Assembly (NCBI GenBank): GCA_039795895.1
Contig: JBDKKW010000002.1
Coordinates: 36,109 to 100,108 of the forward strand
Direction: 5' to 3'
Length of the DNA: 64,000 nucleotides
DNA from: JBBTSQ01 sp039795895
GTDB taxonomy: Bacteria; Patescibacteriota; Minisyncoccia; Phycocordibacterales; JBAYGS01
Position 1 is the stretch's first letter, and each line of letters begins with the position of its first letter. A program made the translations under genes and the position numbers. Of the stretch, positions 56,207 to 64,000 are shown in pieces. The notes under the pieces are model-generated. The model was given only the letters and a program-made list of their open reading frames with translations, was not told the DNA's origin and searched no databases.

Positions 56207-57514
56207 ATGTCAGAAGGCACTAAAAAACTCTCAACTGACGCCTACAAGGGTGTGCGCGACTTCTATCCGAGTGAAATGGCGATCCAAAATTACATTTTTG
56301 CTACCTGGAAAAAGGTGGTGGAGAAATTTGGCTACCAGGAATACACCGCGTCTGTTTTGGAACCGGCAGAACTCTATCGTGCAAAATCAGGTGAAGAATT
56401 GATCAACGAGCAGACCTACACCTTCACCGACCGAGGTGAACGCGAAGTCACCCTTCGTCCAGAGATGACTCCGACGGTGGCTCGTATGGTGGCATCAAAA
56501 AAGCGTGGGCTTTCTTTTCCCCTCCGTTGGTACTCAATCCCCAACCTTTTTCGCTATGAACAACCCCAGCGTGGTCGTCTTCGTGAACACTGGCAACTCA
56601 ATGTCGATCTCTTTGGCGTGAAGTCTCTCCAGGTAGAAGTGGAAGTTATCTCTATGGCGGTTGAAATCTTGCGCGCCTTTGGACTTACGGATACTCAGTT
56701 TGAAGTCCGCCTCAACAATCGCAAGATTGTAAATTTCATCTTAAACGACGTACTCGAGCTTTCAACGGAAAATAGTCACGCCCTAGCAAAGCTTATCGAC
56801 CGAAAAGCAAAAATGTCAGTCGAGGATTTCAACAAAAAAGCCGAAGCGATTGTCGGGCTAAAGTCAGACCTCTTCAAAACCCTCATCAACTCCCAAAATT
56901 TTGAGAACTTTATTTCTGCCCTCCCAGTACCCCTTCGGGCACACGAAGGCATCGTTGAGACCCAATCGGTAATCGAAAATCTCGAGAAGCTTGGTATCAC
57001 CAATGTTCGCTTCGATCAGACACTGATGCGTGGTTTCGACTATTATACTGGTACGATTTTTGAAGTATTTGACACCAACCCCGACAATCGTCGATCTGTC
57101 TTTGGTGGTGGACGCTATGACGACCTCCTCGCTATTTTCGGCCAAGAAAAAGTGCCCGCAGTAGGCTTTGGCGCAGGTGATGTCGTCATGAAAGACCTCC
57201 TTGAGACCTACAACCTTCTCCCAAGCCAGCAATCGAACACCAAGCTCTACATCGCCATCGCCGAAGAAAGCGCGACTGGTTTTGCTCAAGATCTAGCTCA
57301 GACACTGCGCGAAGCAGGTATTTCTGTAGCCCTCGACTATTCTGGCAAGAAAATTGGAGACCAAATCAAGTACGCAGACAAAAACAAAATTCCTTTTGTA
57401 ACCGTGATTGGTGCGAGCGAAGTAGCAAGTGGCCAATTCAAAATCAAACACCTCGAAACCGGAGTTGAAGCCACTGCTCTTGAAAGCGAGATTGCAAAAA
57501 TCGTAAATCGGTAG
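56207..57514 (+). CDS. hisS: histidyl-tRNA synthetase
   Basis: 435 aa, class II. Motif 1 region in KGVRDFYPSEMAIQNYIFAT; motif 2 LRWYSIPNLFRYEQPQRGRL, R-E; His-A signatures RGFDYYTGTIFEVF and GGGRYDDLLAIFG; motif 3 AVGFGAGDVVM. A C-terminal anticodon-binding domain follows (LYIAIAEESATGFAQDLAQT). Charges tRNA-His. TACAAT after TGC ends 7 nt before the ATG, so the mRNA is probably leaderless. Confidence 0.97.
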   Translation: MSEGTKKLSTDAYKGVRDFYPSEMAIQNYIFATWKKVVEKFGYQEYTASVLEPAELYRAKSGEELINEQTYTFTDRGEREVTLRPEMTPTVARMVASKKRGLSFPLRWYSIPNLFRYEQPQRGRLREHWQLNVDLFGVKSLQVEVEVISMAVEILRAFGLTDTQFEVRLNNRKIVNFILNDVLELSTENSHALAKLIDRKAKMSVEDFNKKAEAIVGLKSDLFKTLINSQNFENFISALPVPLRAHEGIVETQSVIENLEKLGITNVRFDQTLMRGFDYYTGTIFEVFDTNPDNRRSVFGGGRYDDLLAIFGQEKVPAVGFGAGDVVMKDLLETYNLLPSQQSNTKLYIAIAEESATGFAQDLAQTLREAGISVALDYSGKKIGDQIKYADKNKIPFVTVIGASEVASGQFKIKHLETGVEATALESEIAKIVNR

Positions 57515-57569
57515 TAGGATACAAAGACGAGCGATCAAAAAGTCACTCGACACGAAAGGCAAAACAACT

Positions 57570-57593
57570 ATGGAGTACGAAAAGGGCTGCTAG
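57570..57593 (+). CDS. possible 7-codon reading frame
   Basis: CGAAAGG lies 10 nt before an ATG that opens MEYEKGC and stops at TAG. A strong terminator follows 25 nt later. The layout copies the single-gene units of this genome but with almost no gene. It could be a leader peptide or a decayed gene. Confidence 0.3.
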   Translation: MEYEKGC

Positions 57594-57617
57594 ACTCTAC
57601 AAGTTTGTCACTCACAT

Positions 57618-57647
57618 ACCCTGCGAGCAATCGCAGGGTCTTTTTTT
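57618..57647 (+). terminator. rho-independent terminator
   Basis: ACCCTGCGA / TCGCAGGGT around GCAA, then CT7. Confidence 0.9.
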
Positions 57648-57651
57648 ATGC

Positions 57652-57684
57652 ACAAAAAAAACGGCTGGATAAAATCCAGCCGTT
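57652..57684 (-). terminator. terminator of the 195-aa gene
   Basis: AACGGCTGGAT / ATCCAGCCGTT with T-rich end on the minus strand. Confidence 0.85.
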
Positions 57685-57692
57685 GTCGCCAA

Positions 57693-58280
57693 TCAAATGA
57701 CGTAATCGAACTCACACGATTCTTCACCCCGAAGCTCTTGCTTTGCCTGCGCAACTTCAGCTTCAAAGTCTTGCCGTTCCCGCTCGAGCGCAATCTCAAG
57801 CGCTTGGATAAGCGAAGTGGCAGGCTTTTTGGGTTTATAGACCATCGCAGACCCGCCATCAGCCCAGAGGAAACAAGCCACAATGTAGCAACTCACTGGT
57901 GCAAGACGAATATTGGGTGGTCCCAGCATCAGATCTTTGAGAACATCCTCGAGGGTTTCTTCTTTACGAAGAAGATCTGGATCAAAAAATCCTAGCAGAC
58001 GACGCCAGAGAGGAGGGTTTTGATATTTTCCCACCTCATACAACAAGGCACCATCTTGATCCACCAGAAAGACACGCTCATACACCCATTCACCATCACA
58101 GGTGTAAAATACTGCACCTGGTTCACTCCGAAATACCTCCAAGTCCGCACGTTGTATACGGACCGAGATATATTCCGGAACATAACGGCGTAGCCACGGC
58201 AACTCCCGATGAATTGCTGTAATTTGTGCCGGAGTGACAATCACCCCTTCACCATTATATCCGCACAGTGTTTTTCTCAT
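57693..58280 (-). CDS. hypothetical protein, 195 aa
   Basis: Start fixed by AAGGAGA before the ATG at 58280, the best Shine-Dalgarno in the window. Soluble; first half beta-rich (AVFYTCDGEWVYERVFLVDQ, YEVGKYQNPPLWRRLLGF), second half helical and acidic (LIQALEIALERERQDFEAEV, AQAKQELRGEE). One Cys pair in SCYIVACFLW. No family recognised. Own terminator. Confidence 0.55.
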   Translation of the reverse strand: MRKTLCGYNGEGVIVTPAQITAIHRELPWLRRYVPEYISVRIQRADLEVFRSEPGAVFYTCDGEWVYERVFLVDQDGALLYEVGKYQNPPLWRRLLGFFDPDLLRKEETLEDVLKDLMLGPPNIRLAPVSCYIVACFLWADGGSAMVYKPKKPATSLIQALEIALERERQDFEAEVAQAKQELRGEESCEFDYVI

Positions 58281-58463
58281 TGACTCTCTCCTTGTGGCGT
58301 CCCGCCACGTAGGCCCAAAAGCGTCCCGCTTTCAGACTAGGTTTTTGTCGATATAGTTCCATCGTCAAAGAACGACTTCACTAGTACCAGTATAGCCATT
58401 AATTAGTATAATCGTCAATATACCTCATATAATTACTCGGAAATTCCATAAAAAGTCGGACTC

Positions 58464-58492
58464 TTGCGTATTTACAATAACTAAGCTATATT
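58464..58492 (+). promoter_or_regulatory. promoter of the orphan noncoding RNA
   Basis: TTGCGT, 17-nt spacer, TATATT after AGC; the start would be near 58499. Confidence 0.7.
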
Positions 58493-58498
58493 ACTTTT

Positions 58499-58730
58499 GT
58501 GTCCGAACCTCGAGAGGTTTCTCGGACACGTGGAAAAGGAACAGGGTTCACCCTCTTCCGCATCCCACACTCAAACCTGAAACGCATAACCCAGGTCTAG
58601 CACAGCAAGCGGGATTACACCCAACGAAGCTTAAGAACCTTCACGGGCTTGCTTCTCGCAAACACTACAAGTCTCTTGTACGACCTCCCATTGTCCGACC
58701 ATCTTTGGCCCGACAATAGGAGGTTTTTTT
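58499..58730 (+). ncRNA. orphan structured noncoding RNA, about 230 nt
   Basis: Between a promoter (58464-58492) and a rho-independent terminator, with no reading frame. Stems: GTGTCCGA/TCGGACAC (58499-58529) capped by ACCT/AGGT; GGAA/TTCC with inner AGGG/CCCT (58532-58559); ACCTG/CAGGT (58575-58596); AGCAAGC/GCTTGCT (58604-58653); ACAAG/CTTGT (58667-58679); terminator CCTCC-ATTGTC / GACAAT-GGAGG then T7 (58684-58730). It does not match the motifs I know for tmRNA, RNase P RNA, SRP RNA or 6S RNA. It ends 30 nt before the DEDD nuclease gene, so a link is possible. Confidence 0.65.
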
Positions 58731-58759
58731 ATTGTCGGTAATTTGATACAATACGCCTT

Positions 58760-59335
58760 ATGCGTAAAATTGTTTTTGATATTGAGACACGAAATATTTT
58801 TCAGGAAGTTGGCTCAAACGATCCGGTGGATTTAGATATTTCGGTCGTCGGGATTTATGACTACAGTACCGACACCTACAGTAGCTACGTACAAGAAGAG
58901 CTCAAAAATCTCTGGCCGATTTTGGAAAAAGCCGACATGCTCATTGGTTTTAATTCAGACCACTTCGACCTACCTCTACTCAACAAATACTACACCGGCG
59001 ACCTCTCAAAAATAAAAAGCCTGGACATCCTCAAAGAAGTCAAAGATTCTCTCGGTCGGCGAATCAAACTCGACACCTTGGCTGAAGCTACACTCGGCAA
59101 AAAGAAAATCGGACACGGCCTCGAAGCGGTCACGTGGTGGAAGCAAGGTGAAATTGAGAAAATCAAAAAATACTGCCTCGAGGATGTGAAAATTACTAAA
59201 GAAATTTACGAGTACGCCCTCAAGCACAAAGTACTGAAATACAAAGACGGTCCAGTAGTCAAAGACATCAAGCTCAACCCAGAACACTGGGAAGTAAAGA
59301 AGGAGAATGCGATGACGTTTACTTTGCCTTTTTAA
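58760..59335 (+). CDS. DEDD-type 3'-5' exonuclease (RNase H-like)
   Basis: 191 aa. RNase H-like exonuclease motifs: Exo I VFDIETRN, Exo II GFNSDHFDLPLL, Exo III YCLEDVKITKEIYEYA (Asp with Tyr/Leu nearby). In the middle, LDTLAEATLGKKKIGHG is the usual linker. Similar to YprB-type predicted nucleases acting on RNA or DNA 3' ends. TACAAT ends 7 nt before the ATG, so the mRNA is probably leaderless. It lies directly after the orphan RNA. Confidence 0.85.
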   Translation: MRKIVFDIETRNIFQEVGSNDPVDLDISVVGIYDYSTDTYSSYVQEELKNLWPILEKADMLIGFNSDHFDLPLLNKYYTGDLSKIKSLDILKEVKDSLGRRIKLDTLAEATLGKKKIGHGLEAVTWWKQGEIEKIKKYCLEDVKITKEIYEYALKHKVLKYKDGPVVKDIKLNPEHWEVKKENAMTFTLPF

Positions 59336-59386
59336 GACGAGAGCAGAAGCAAGAGAGACAAGAAGCAGGATAGACATGAAAAACAC

Positions 59387-59418
59387 TAGAGCGGTCGCTT
59401 CGCGACCGCTCTATCTTT
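59387..59418 (+). terminator. rho-independent terminator
   Basis: TAGAGCGGTCGC / GCGACCGCTCTA around TTC, then T-rich. Confidence 0.9.
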
Positions 59419-59545
59419 TTTATTCCCCTCCAGTCCAATGTCTAACTACTAACTACTTCTGGTCTAATCTCGTTGACAAAATCCCCCTCCCACGTACACT
59501 TACGGCAGAAACGATCTTGAACCCACAAAAGAGAAAGGAGTACCT

Positions 59546-59764
59546 ATGGAAGCATGGCGCGTGTTTAAAGACACTGAAGCAAAAACAAAAGCTGGCCGTC
59601 TAGGCCGGGTACTCGAAGTCTTCATAGACTCGGGTTCACTGAAAATCAAATGGCTTGATACCGAAGAGATCGAAGTAATCTCCGCATCAACCATCGTCTC
59701 AACTCGAAAAGTCAGCTGGGAAGATCCTCTCGAGGAACCCCACGACCCCGAGCCTGAAGCATAA
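59546..59764 (+). CDS. hypothetical protein, 72 aa
   Basis: Start fixed by AGAAAGGAG 5 nt upstream, the same leader as the GNAT gene at 23967. Looks like a small SH3/KOW-type barrel (GRLGRVLEVFIDSGSLKIKW, DTEEIEVISAST) with an acidic tail. No family recognised. Single-gene unit with terminator. Confidence 0.55.
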   Translation: MEAWRVFKDTEAKTKAGRLGRVLEVFIDSGSLKIKWLDTEEIEVISASTIVSTRKVSWEDPLEEPHDPEPEA

Positions 59765-59794
59765 AAGGGAGTCTACCCACGGCTCCCTTTTTTA
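59764..59794 (+). terminator. rho-independent terminator
   Basis: AAAGGGAG / CTCCCTTT with T6; the stem starts right after the stop. Confidence 0.8.
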
Positions 59795-59959
59795 ATTACC
59801 ACAAAACCCTTATTTCTAGGCTTATTTTTATATTCCTGCTCAGCAAAATTAGGAAATACTTGACTCTATTATTACATATGCTATAATAAACCACAGAGTA
59901 GTTCGTTGGAAATCCATGTTTTGGTATCCCTACTAATTCGGCTTCAACTTGTCTGACCT

Positions 59960-60220
59960 ATGGCAAAAATGATCCCTCGTCGTGTTGCACGGAAAATTCT
60001 CCGTCAGGAAATCGAAGAAGGTCTGTGTATTCATCAGGCTCAAAGCAACTCCACGACATGCATCCCCGAGAGCGATGTCCTTCGTGTCGCTTGGGCTGAC
60101 AACCTATTCGAACTGGAACCCGCGCAAATTCTCCACACGGAGTTTTGCGAGACCTGTCAGCGCAACCTCTCAAACACAGGGGCACGTGTCAGTTTTGAGT
60201 ATTTGGACTGGGGACTTTAG
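59960..60220 (+). CDS. hypothetical protein with C-terminal Cys pair, 86 aa
   Basis: Basic start (MAKMIPRRVARKILRQEIEE), three more Cys, and a C-terminal CETCQRNL. The pattern C...C...CxxC suggests metal binding, which is inference. No family recognised. A terminator hairpin follows 20 nt after the stop. Confidence 0.5.
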   Translation: MAKMIPRRVARKILRQEIEEGLCIHQAQSNSTTCIPESDVLRVAWADNLFELEPAQILHTEFCETCQRNLSNTGARVSFEYLDWGL

Positions 60221-60240
60221 GTTCCCACTCAATGTCACTA

Positions 60241-60273
60241 ACGCCATCCAGCTTCTGGACGGCGTTTTCTTTT
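60241..60273 (+). terminator. rho-independent terminator
   Basis: ACGCCATCCAG / CTGGACGGCGT with a T-rich end. Confidence 0.8.
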
Positions 60274-60285
60274 TTATACTTCTAT

Positions 60286-60319
60286 AAAGGTCCCTTAGAC
60301 AGAGACCCTAGGGACCTTT
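60286..60319. other. isolated stem-loop
   Basis: AAAGGTCCCT / AGGGACCTTT with a 14-nt loop. The following 60320-60433 holds nothing I can identify. Confidence 0.4.
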
Positions 60320-60433
60320 GATCCAACTTCGAACCCAGTAGGCGATTTTGGTAAATCGTCGGACGTTGTGCATGAGAATACTCATCCACGCGATCCTCGC
60401 TCGTTGGAATAAGCTAGTAGCTAGAAGCTTTCC

Positions 60434-61159
60434 CTAAATTCCTGCGAATCTCACTGCGAGATATAACACCACCATCCCGAGTATCGTCGCAAACGTCGTA
60501 AAGTAAGTCGGATGCTGATGATGACTTTCGGGGAGCAAATCACTGGCACCGATATACAAGAAAAATCCGCAAAATACCGCGAGCAAAAGCCCAAGATATG
60601 ACTCAGACACGTGTATAAAAATACTGGCAACAATCCCGAGCACCGGCGCTAGAGCGTCGAGCGTCAAAAATCGAAACGCCACAGACTTACTTCCCCCATT
60701 TTTGATAATCAAGCCTACCGTATTTACCCCATCAGAAAAATCGTGTACGAGCACCGCTACCGTCACAATTAAACCCACTGCAGAAGATACTTGAAATGCA
60801 AGACCAATCGCTAAACCATCGAGGAAGCTGTGAATCGACAAACTTCCCGCACCCAAAAATCCACGCTTATGATTTTCATTTTCACAATGATCGTCGGTGT
60901 GTCCGTGCCCAATTACCCATCGGTCGAGGAGCATAAATACTACAAAACCTAGAGCAACCATAGACGTAACCGTTGCAATACCAAACTGCCCTCCCGCAAG
61001 ACTGATCGACTCAGGCAAGAGATCAAAAAAAGCTACCCCCACCACTGCCCCCGCACTAAAACCTAAAATCAAATGCAGTTTGTCGCTATATTTGAGCGCA
61101 AAAAGACCGCCGAGAAAGGTGAAGACACAAGTCGCCAAAGCAATGATAGTGAGAGACAT
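60434..61159 (-). CDS. ZIP-family metal transporter
   Basis: 241 aa with about eight membrane segments. The signature segments are clear: GAGSLSIHSFLDGLAIGLAF (H-S-x-x-D-G-x-A) and VLVHDFSDGVNTVGLI (H-D-x-x-D-G), plus DLLPES twice. A His-rich loop lies between segments (VIGHGHTDDHCENENH). It imports zinc or another divalent metal. It starts 3 nt after the Bcp gene stop. Confidence 0.93.
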   Translation of the reverse strand: MSLTIIALATCVFTFLGGLFALKYSDKLHLILGFSAGAVVGVAFFDLLPESISLAGGQFGIATVTSMVALGFVVFMLLDRWVIGHGHTDDHCENENHKRGFLGAGSLSIHSFLDGLAIGLAFQVSSAVGLIVTVAVLVHDFSDGVNTVGLIIKNGGSKSVAFRFLTLDALAPVLGIVASIFIHVSESYLGLLLAVFCGFFLYIGASDLLPESHHQHPTYFTTFATILGMVVLYLAVRFAGI

Positions 61160-61162
61160 ACT

Positions 61163-61636
61163 CTATTTTGATGTAAGATTAGTGATATCTGATAACACCG
61201 TCTCGATATGGTCTGCCGGAGAGACTTTTCGATACTCAAGCACGACAATTCCCTTTGGACCAATTACAAAAGTCGAACGCTCCACACCCACATACTTTTT
61301 GCCGTACATCGATTTCTCTTTCCATACTCCGTACGCATCACAGATTTTGTGCCCCTCATCTGAAAGGAGCGGAAAGTCGAGAGACTCTTTGTCACAAAAT
61401 TTTTTGTGAGACACTACCGAATCAGGACTGACTCCACAGATAACTACTCCAAGCTTCTTAAACTCCGATAATTTTTCATTAAAAAGCTGTGCCTCGATAG
61501 TACAGCCCGAGGTCATATCTTTGGGATAAAAATAGAGCACCAAATACTTCCCTGCGTAGTCGGCAAGTGAGTGCTTTTTGCCATCTTGGTCAGCCAAAGT
61601 AAATGCCGGAGCCTTCTTTTTGAGTAACGTATCCAT
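61163..61636 (-). CDS. bcp: thiol peroxidase of the Bcp/PrxQ type
   Basis: 157 aa. LVLYFYPKDMTSGCTIEAQL has the peroxidatic Cys (here S-G-C for the usual P-G-C); a resolving Cys may be in VVICGVS or KFCDKES; the conserved Arg lies in GVERSTFVIG. It reduces peroxides using thioredoxin. It forms an operon with the ZIP gene and is divergent from a DsbA-like gene, so this is a small redox cluster. Confidence 0.93.
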   Translation of the reverse strand: MDTLLKKKAPAFTLADQDGKKHSLADYAGKYLVLYFYPKDMTSGCTIEAQLFNEKLSEFKKLGVVICGVSPDSVVSHKKFCDKESLDFPLLSDEGHKICDAYGVWKEKSMYGKKYVGVERSTFVIGPKGIVVLEYRKVSPADHIETVLSDITNLTSK

Positions 61637-61737
61637 TGGCGAATCATAGCATACTCAGTATTTTTTAGAAATTAGTAATTAGAAATTAGAATTTTATGAA
61701 TATGCTATACTATTTTGCATACTACCTAAATACATTT

Positions 61738-62451
61738 ATGGACAACACATCAAATTCAAAACTAACTCTGCCGATGGCGATCGTCGTCGCTGGTATCCTC
61801 ATTGCAGGAGCAGTACTTTTAAATAATAGTACTCCCGCAAAAATTGGGGGGCTTGCAGACACCACTAAAGCTCCTGAAGCGGTCTCAGTTCCATTGGCAC
61901 CAGTCTCAAACACAGACTACATCCTCGGAAATCCTGACGCAAAAGTCGTGGTAGTTGAATTTTCTGACTACGAGTGTCCGTTCTGCAAGGTCTTCCATCA
62001 GACGATGCATCAGATTATTGATAAATACGGCAAGAGCGGTTCTGTAGCTTGGGTCTACCGACAATTCCCTCTTGATCAGCTCCACTCACAAGCTCGCACT
62101 GAGTCAAAAGCAGCGCTCTGTGCCGGAAGTCTTGGTGGCAATGACGCTTTTTGGAAATATTCTGACACCATCTTTACCAACACCCCTTCAAACAACGGTC
62201 TCGATCTCGCCCTCTTGCCGAGATTCGCGACACAGATCGGCCTCAATCTAAACGCATTCAACAACTGCTTCAACTCAGACACTTTCAAGGCCCAAATTGA
62301 GAATCACCTTCAACAAGGGCTCTCTGCTGGTGCTCGAGGCACTCCGTACAGTATTCTCGTGACCAAAGATGGCAAACAATATCCTATCAATGGTGCTCAA
62401 CCATACGAGACGGTAGACGCAATGATTAAGACGATTTTGAGCGCGAAGTAG
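61738..62451 (+). CDS. membrane-anchored DsbA-like thioredoxin
   Basis: 237 aa from the Met at 61738; an earlier ATG at 61696 lies upstream of the TATACT box (61706-61711, after TGC). One N-terminal segment (LPMAIVVAGILIAGAVLL), then a thioredoxin fold with FSDYECPFCKVFHQ, active site CPFC, a helical insertion with two more Cys, and GTPYSILV with the cis-Pro. It makes or isomerises disulphides in exported proteins. Divergent from bcp. Confidence 0.92.
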   Translation: MDNTSNSKLTLPMAIVVAGILIAGAVLLNNSTPAKIGGLADTTKAPEAVSVPLAPVSNTDYILGNPDAKVVVVEFSDYECPFCKVFHQTMHQIIDKYGKSGSVAWVYRQFPLDQLHSQARTESKAALCAGSLGGNDAFWKYSDTIFTNTPSNNGLDLALLPRFATQIGLNLNAFNNCFNSDTFKAQIENHLQQGLSAGARGTPYSILVTKDGKQYPINGAQPYETVDAMIKTILSAK

Positions 62452-62470
62452 ATGCGGGAAGTATAAAGAT

Positions 62471-62502
62471 AAAAAGCGGAGATTTTAGTCTCCGCTTTTT
62501 AA
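62471..62502 (+). terminator. rho-independent terminator
   Basis: AAAAGCGGAGA / TCTCCGCTTTT around TTTTAG. Confidence 0.85.
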
Positions 62503-62536
62503 TTCTCCCTTTGCTAAAGGGAGGATAAGGCACTAC

Positions 62537-64000
62537 CTACTCTCTCAGCTTCGCCAAGCGACACCAAGCGCACTCTTCATCGTCGCAATAGCTTGTAATT
62601 AAAGTTCCCGTCTTCACCGCCTCCACCAAAGACACAATCTCCCCTTTCACTCTCAAAATATCAGCTGGCGTAATCGGCAAAGAAACGGTTGGACACCTCC
62701 CCTTGTCATCCGGCTTTACAAACACCAGTGCCGGCTCAATCTTTTTACCTTGATACTTACTCTGTGCCGAAAGCAACATGTAGTAGAAAACCAACTGGCG
62801 GAAATAATCTCCAGTACTCGATTTAGTCTCACCTTTGATCGATGCCACCGACTCTGCTTGCTTGGTCTTGTAATCAAAAACAGACACGAGATCTCCTGCC
62901 ACAAGCACCGCATCCATCTTGCCGTGGAGCCTTACTCCAGATTCTTCTGTCTCAAACCACGACTCAGTGAGCACTTCTCCAGCTTGCGTAAAATGTGGGT
63001 GGAGCGCGCGGGCCACCTCAGGAGCAATCTCAAGCAATTCTTCACGCACCGCCCCTTTCTCAAACGAAGGCAAAAGTGATCTATCTAAAAATTCTGAAGT
63101 CGCACTACGGATCTCCGCTTCAATTTCCACCACAGAAATCCCCCCACGCTTCAAATGCCACACACGATCCATCGCAAGGTGCATCGCACTTCCCCCTTCG
63201 GACTTTGCCGACGGCGGCTCCGGCACCTTCAAAATACTCTTGTACAAAAATGCCTGTGGACATTTGAGAAAATGATTGAGTGCGGTCACTGACAAGCCTT
63301 TTTCAAATAACACACTTTTTGCATATGCAGTGAGCTCGAGCGTACGCGCACTTGCACCACGCGTCTTCGCTAGTGTAAACGCATCATCTTGCACCGCGGG
63401 GATTTCGCTTCGAGCAATATCTTTCTCCGATAGCTCATCCACAAAAGACAGTGGCGTAAAGGCTTTACCCGATACGTCTTCAAGCGGGGTAAAGATGGTG
63501 ATATGTTTGCGTGCACGAGTGAGGGCGACATAGAAAAGTCGTCGAGCATCGCGGAGATCATCCCCCTCACTTTTTTCTTGATTAGGCAGTACAAAAGAAG
63601 CAGATTTTGGTCGAGTGAGCCACGACTCATTGACCGCAAAGGGTAGAAAAACTTCGTCGTATTCAAGCCCTTTTGAGCCGTGGGCGGTCATAATACGGAT
63701 CGGGGCATCAGGTACACCCGAGAGTACTTTGACACTTTTATTTTCGGCTACCAGACGGTACGAAAGTAGTGCTTCCATCAACTTCCGTGGGTCATCGGCA
63801 TACGATCGGTCACGCAAAGCAAGCTCTGAAGCAAGCGAGATAATCCCTCGCCATACTTCAGCGTTGGCAGGATTTTTCACTACCATATCTCGCAGTCCAC
63901 TTTGCTCGGCAAGGTAGATAATAAAAGAAATACCTCCGCGCAAAGTGATTTCTTTCGATACGATCGAAAGTATCGGCAAGGCGCGAATCACTTCATCTGT
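62537..64000 (-). CDS. UvrD/RecB-like helicase with C-terminal PD-(D/E)XK nuclease, partial
   Basis: The visible 488 residues are the C-terminal part; the N-terminus lies past the window edge. Helicase motifs V and VI: IRIMTAHGSKGLEYDEVFLP and LRDARRLFYVALTRARKHIT. The nuclease half has LHGKMDAVLV...SVFDYKTKQ, then RQLVFYYMLL (QxxxY). Cys in LKCPQAF and the end CDDEECAWC (C-x4-C-x2-C) suggest an iron-sulphur cluster as in AddB/Cas4-type nucleases. It probably processes double-strand breaks. Confidence 0.9.
   Translation of the reverse strand, partial: TDEVIRALPILSIVSKEITLRGGISFIIYLAEQSGLRDMVVKNPANAEVWRGIISLASELALRDRSYADDPRKLMEALLSYRLVAENKSVKVLSGVPDAPIRIMTAHGSKGLEYDEVFLPFAVNESWLTRPKSASFVLPNQEKSEGDDLRDARRLFYVALTRARKHITIFTPLEDVSGKAFTPLSFVDELSEKDIARSEIPAVQDDAFTLAKTRGASARTLELTAYAKSVLFEKGLSVTALNHFLKCPQAFLYKSILKVPEPPSAKSEGGSAMHLAMDRVWHLKRGGISVVEIEAEIRSATSEFLDRSLLPSFEKGAVREELLEIAPEVARALHPHFTQAGEVLTESWFETEESGVRLHGKMDAVLVAGDLVSVFDYKTKQAESVASIKGETKSSTGDYFRQLVFYYMLLSAQSKYQGKKIEPALVFVKPDDKGRCPTVSLPITPADILRVKGEIVSLVEAVKTGTLITSYCDDEECAWCRLAKLRE

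Noticed and set aside
1..64000. CRISPR arrays, rRNA genes, full insertion sequences, UGA recoding
   Set aside because: No regularly spaced repeats, rRNA signatures or transposase genes are visible; several good genes end in TGA.

Overview
The window looks like a chromosome segment of a Candidate Phyla Radiation (Patescibacteria, probably Parcubacteria-group) bacterium. This is inferred from the compact, divergent housekeeping proteins, the many short unrecognised proteins, and the mix of very short or absent leaders with single-gene units ending in their own terminator. UGA is used as an ordinary stop, so this is not a Gracilibacteria/SR1-type recoding lineage. No rRNA or CRISPR array is present; there is one tRNA.

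Layout. 1-6.8 kb: an HTH-MurA fusion, a PriA relative without Walker A, def and fmt, and single small genes. 6.8-11.9 kb: a membrane protein, cyclophilin, a hibernation factor, a DUF167 protein and two tandem SPFH-like paralogues. 12-14.8 kb: a 948-residue protein with a C-terminal LSDAT/SLOG-like domain. 15-22.5 kb: a probable integrative element at tRNA-Asn with a large serine recombinase, a structured noncoding tract, a winged-helix regulator, a GRAM-like/SHOCT protein behind a structured leader, a secreted HNH nuclease, a membrane protein, a DUF4238 protein and a zinc-ribbon protein. 22.6-25.8 kb: a block of five genes between two copies of a 21-nt direct repeat. 26-39.5 kb: small membrane and unknown proteins, a class A beta-lactamase-like hydrolase, a hendecad-repeat secreted protein, an ECF sigma/membrane-protein pair, EngB, a molybdopterin oxidoreductase, nitroreductase and flavin reductase. 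39.5-49.6 kb: TlyA, TruB, a helicase with four C-terminal repeats, a second sigma/membrane-protein pair and a MacAB-like efflux operon. 50-64 kb: an adenylate kinase-like protein, TypA, an RRM protein, a second TruB, HisS, an orphan noncoding RNA, a DEDD nuclease, a ZIP transporter, Bcp, a DsbA-like thioredoxin and the end of a UvrD/RecB-like helicase-nuclease.

Two expression styles coexist. Many housekeeping genes have a -10 box (often after TGC) that ends 6-8 nt before the ATG, so their mRNAs should be leaderless or nearly so. About twenty genes, mostly unrecognised single-gene units, have a real leader with an AGAAAGG-type ribosome-binding site, often a TTGACA-17-TAnnnT promoter and a private terminator.

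The least explained structures are: (1) two gapless 125-nt copies of a foldback element whose stems are kept by compensatory changes, one after priA and one in frame inside tlyA; (2) an orphan noncoding RNA at 58499-58730 with its own promoter and terminator; (3) a pseudoknot-rich tract upstream of the serine recombinase; (4) a structured leader at 18255-18425 with a possible long-range pairing. All function calls come from reading the sequence; no database or folding program was run.
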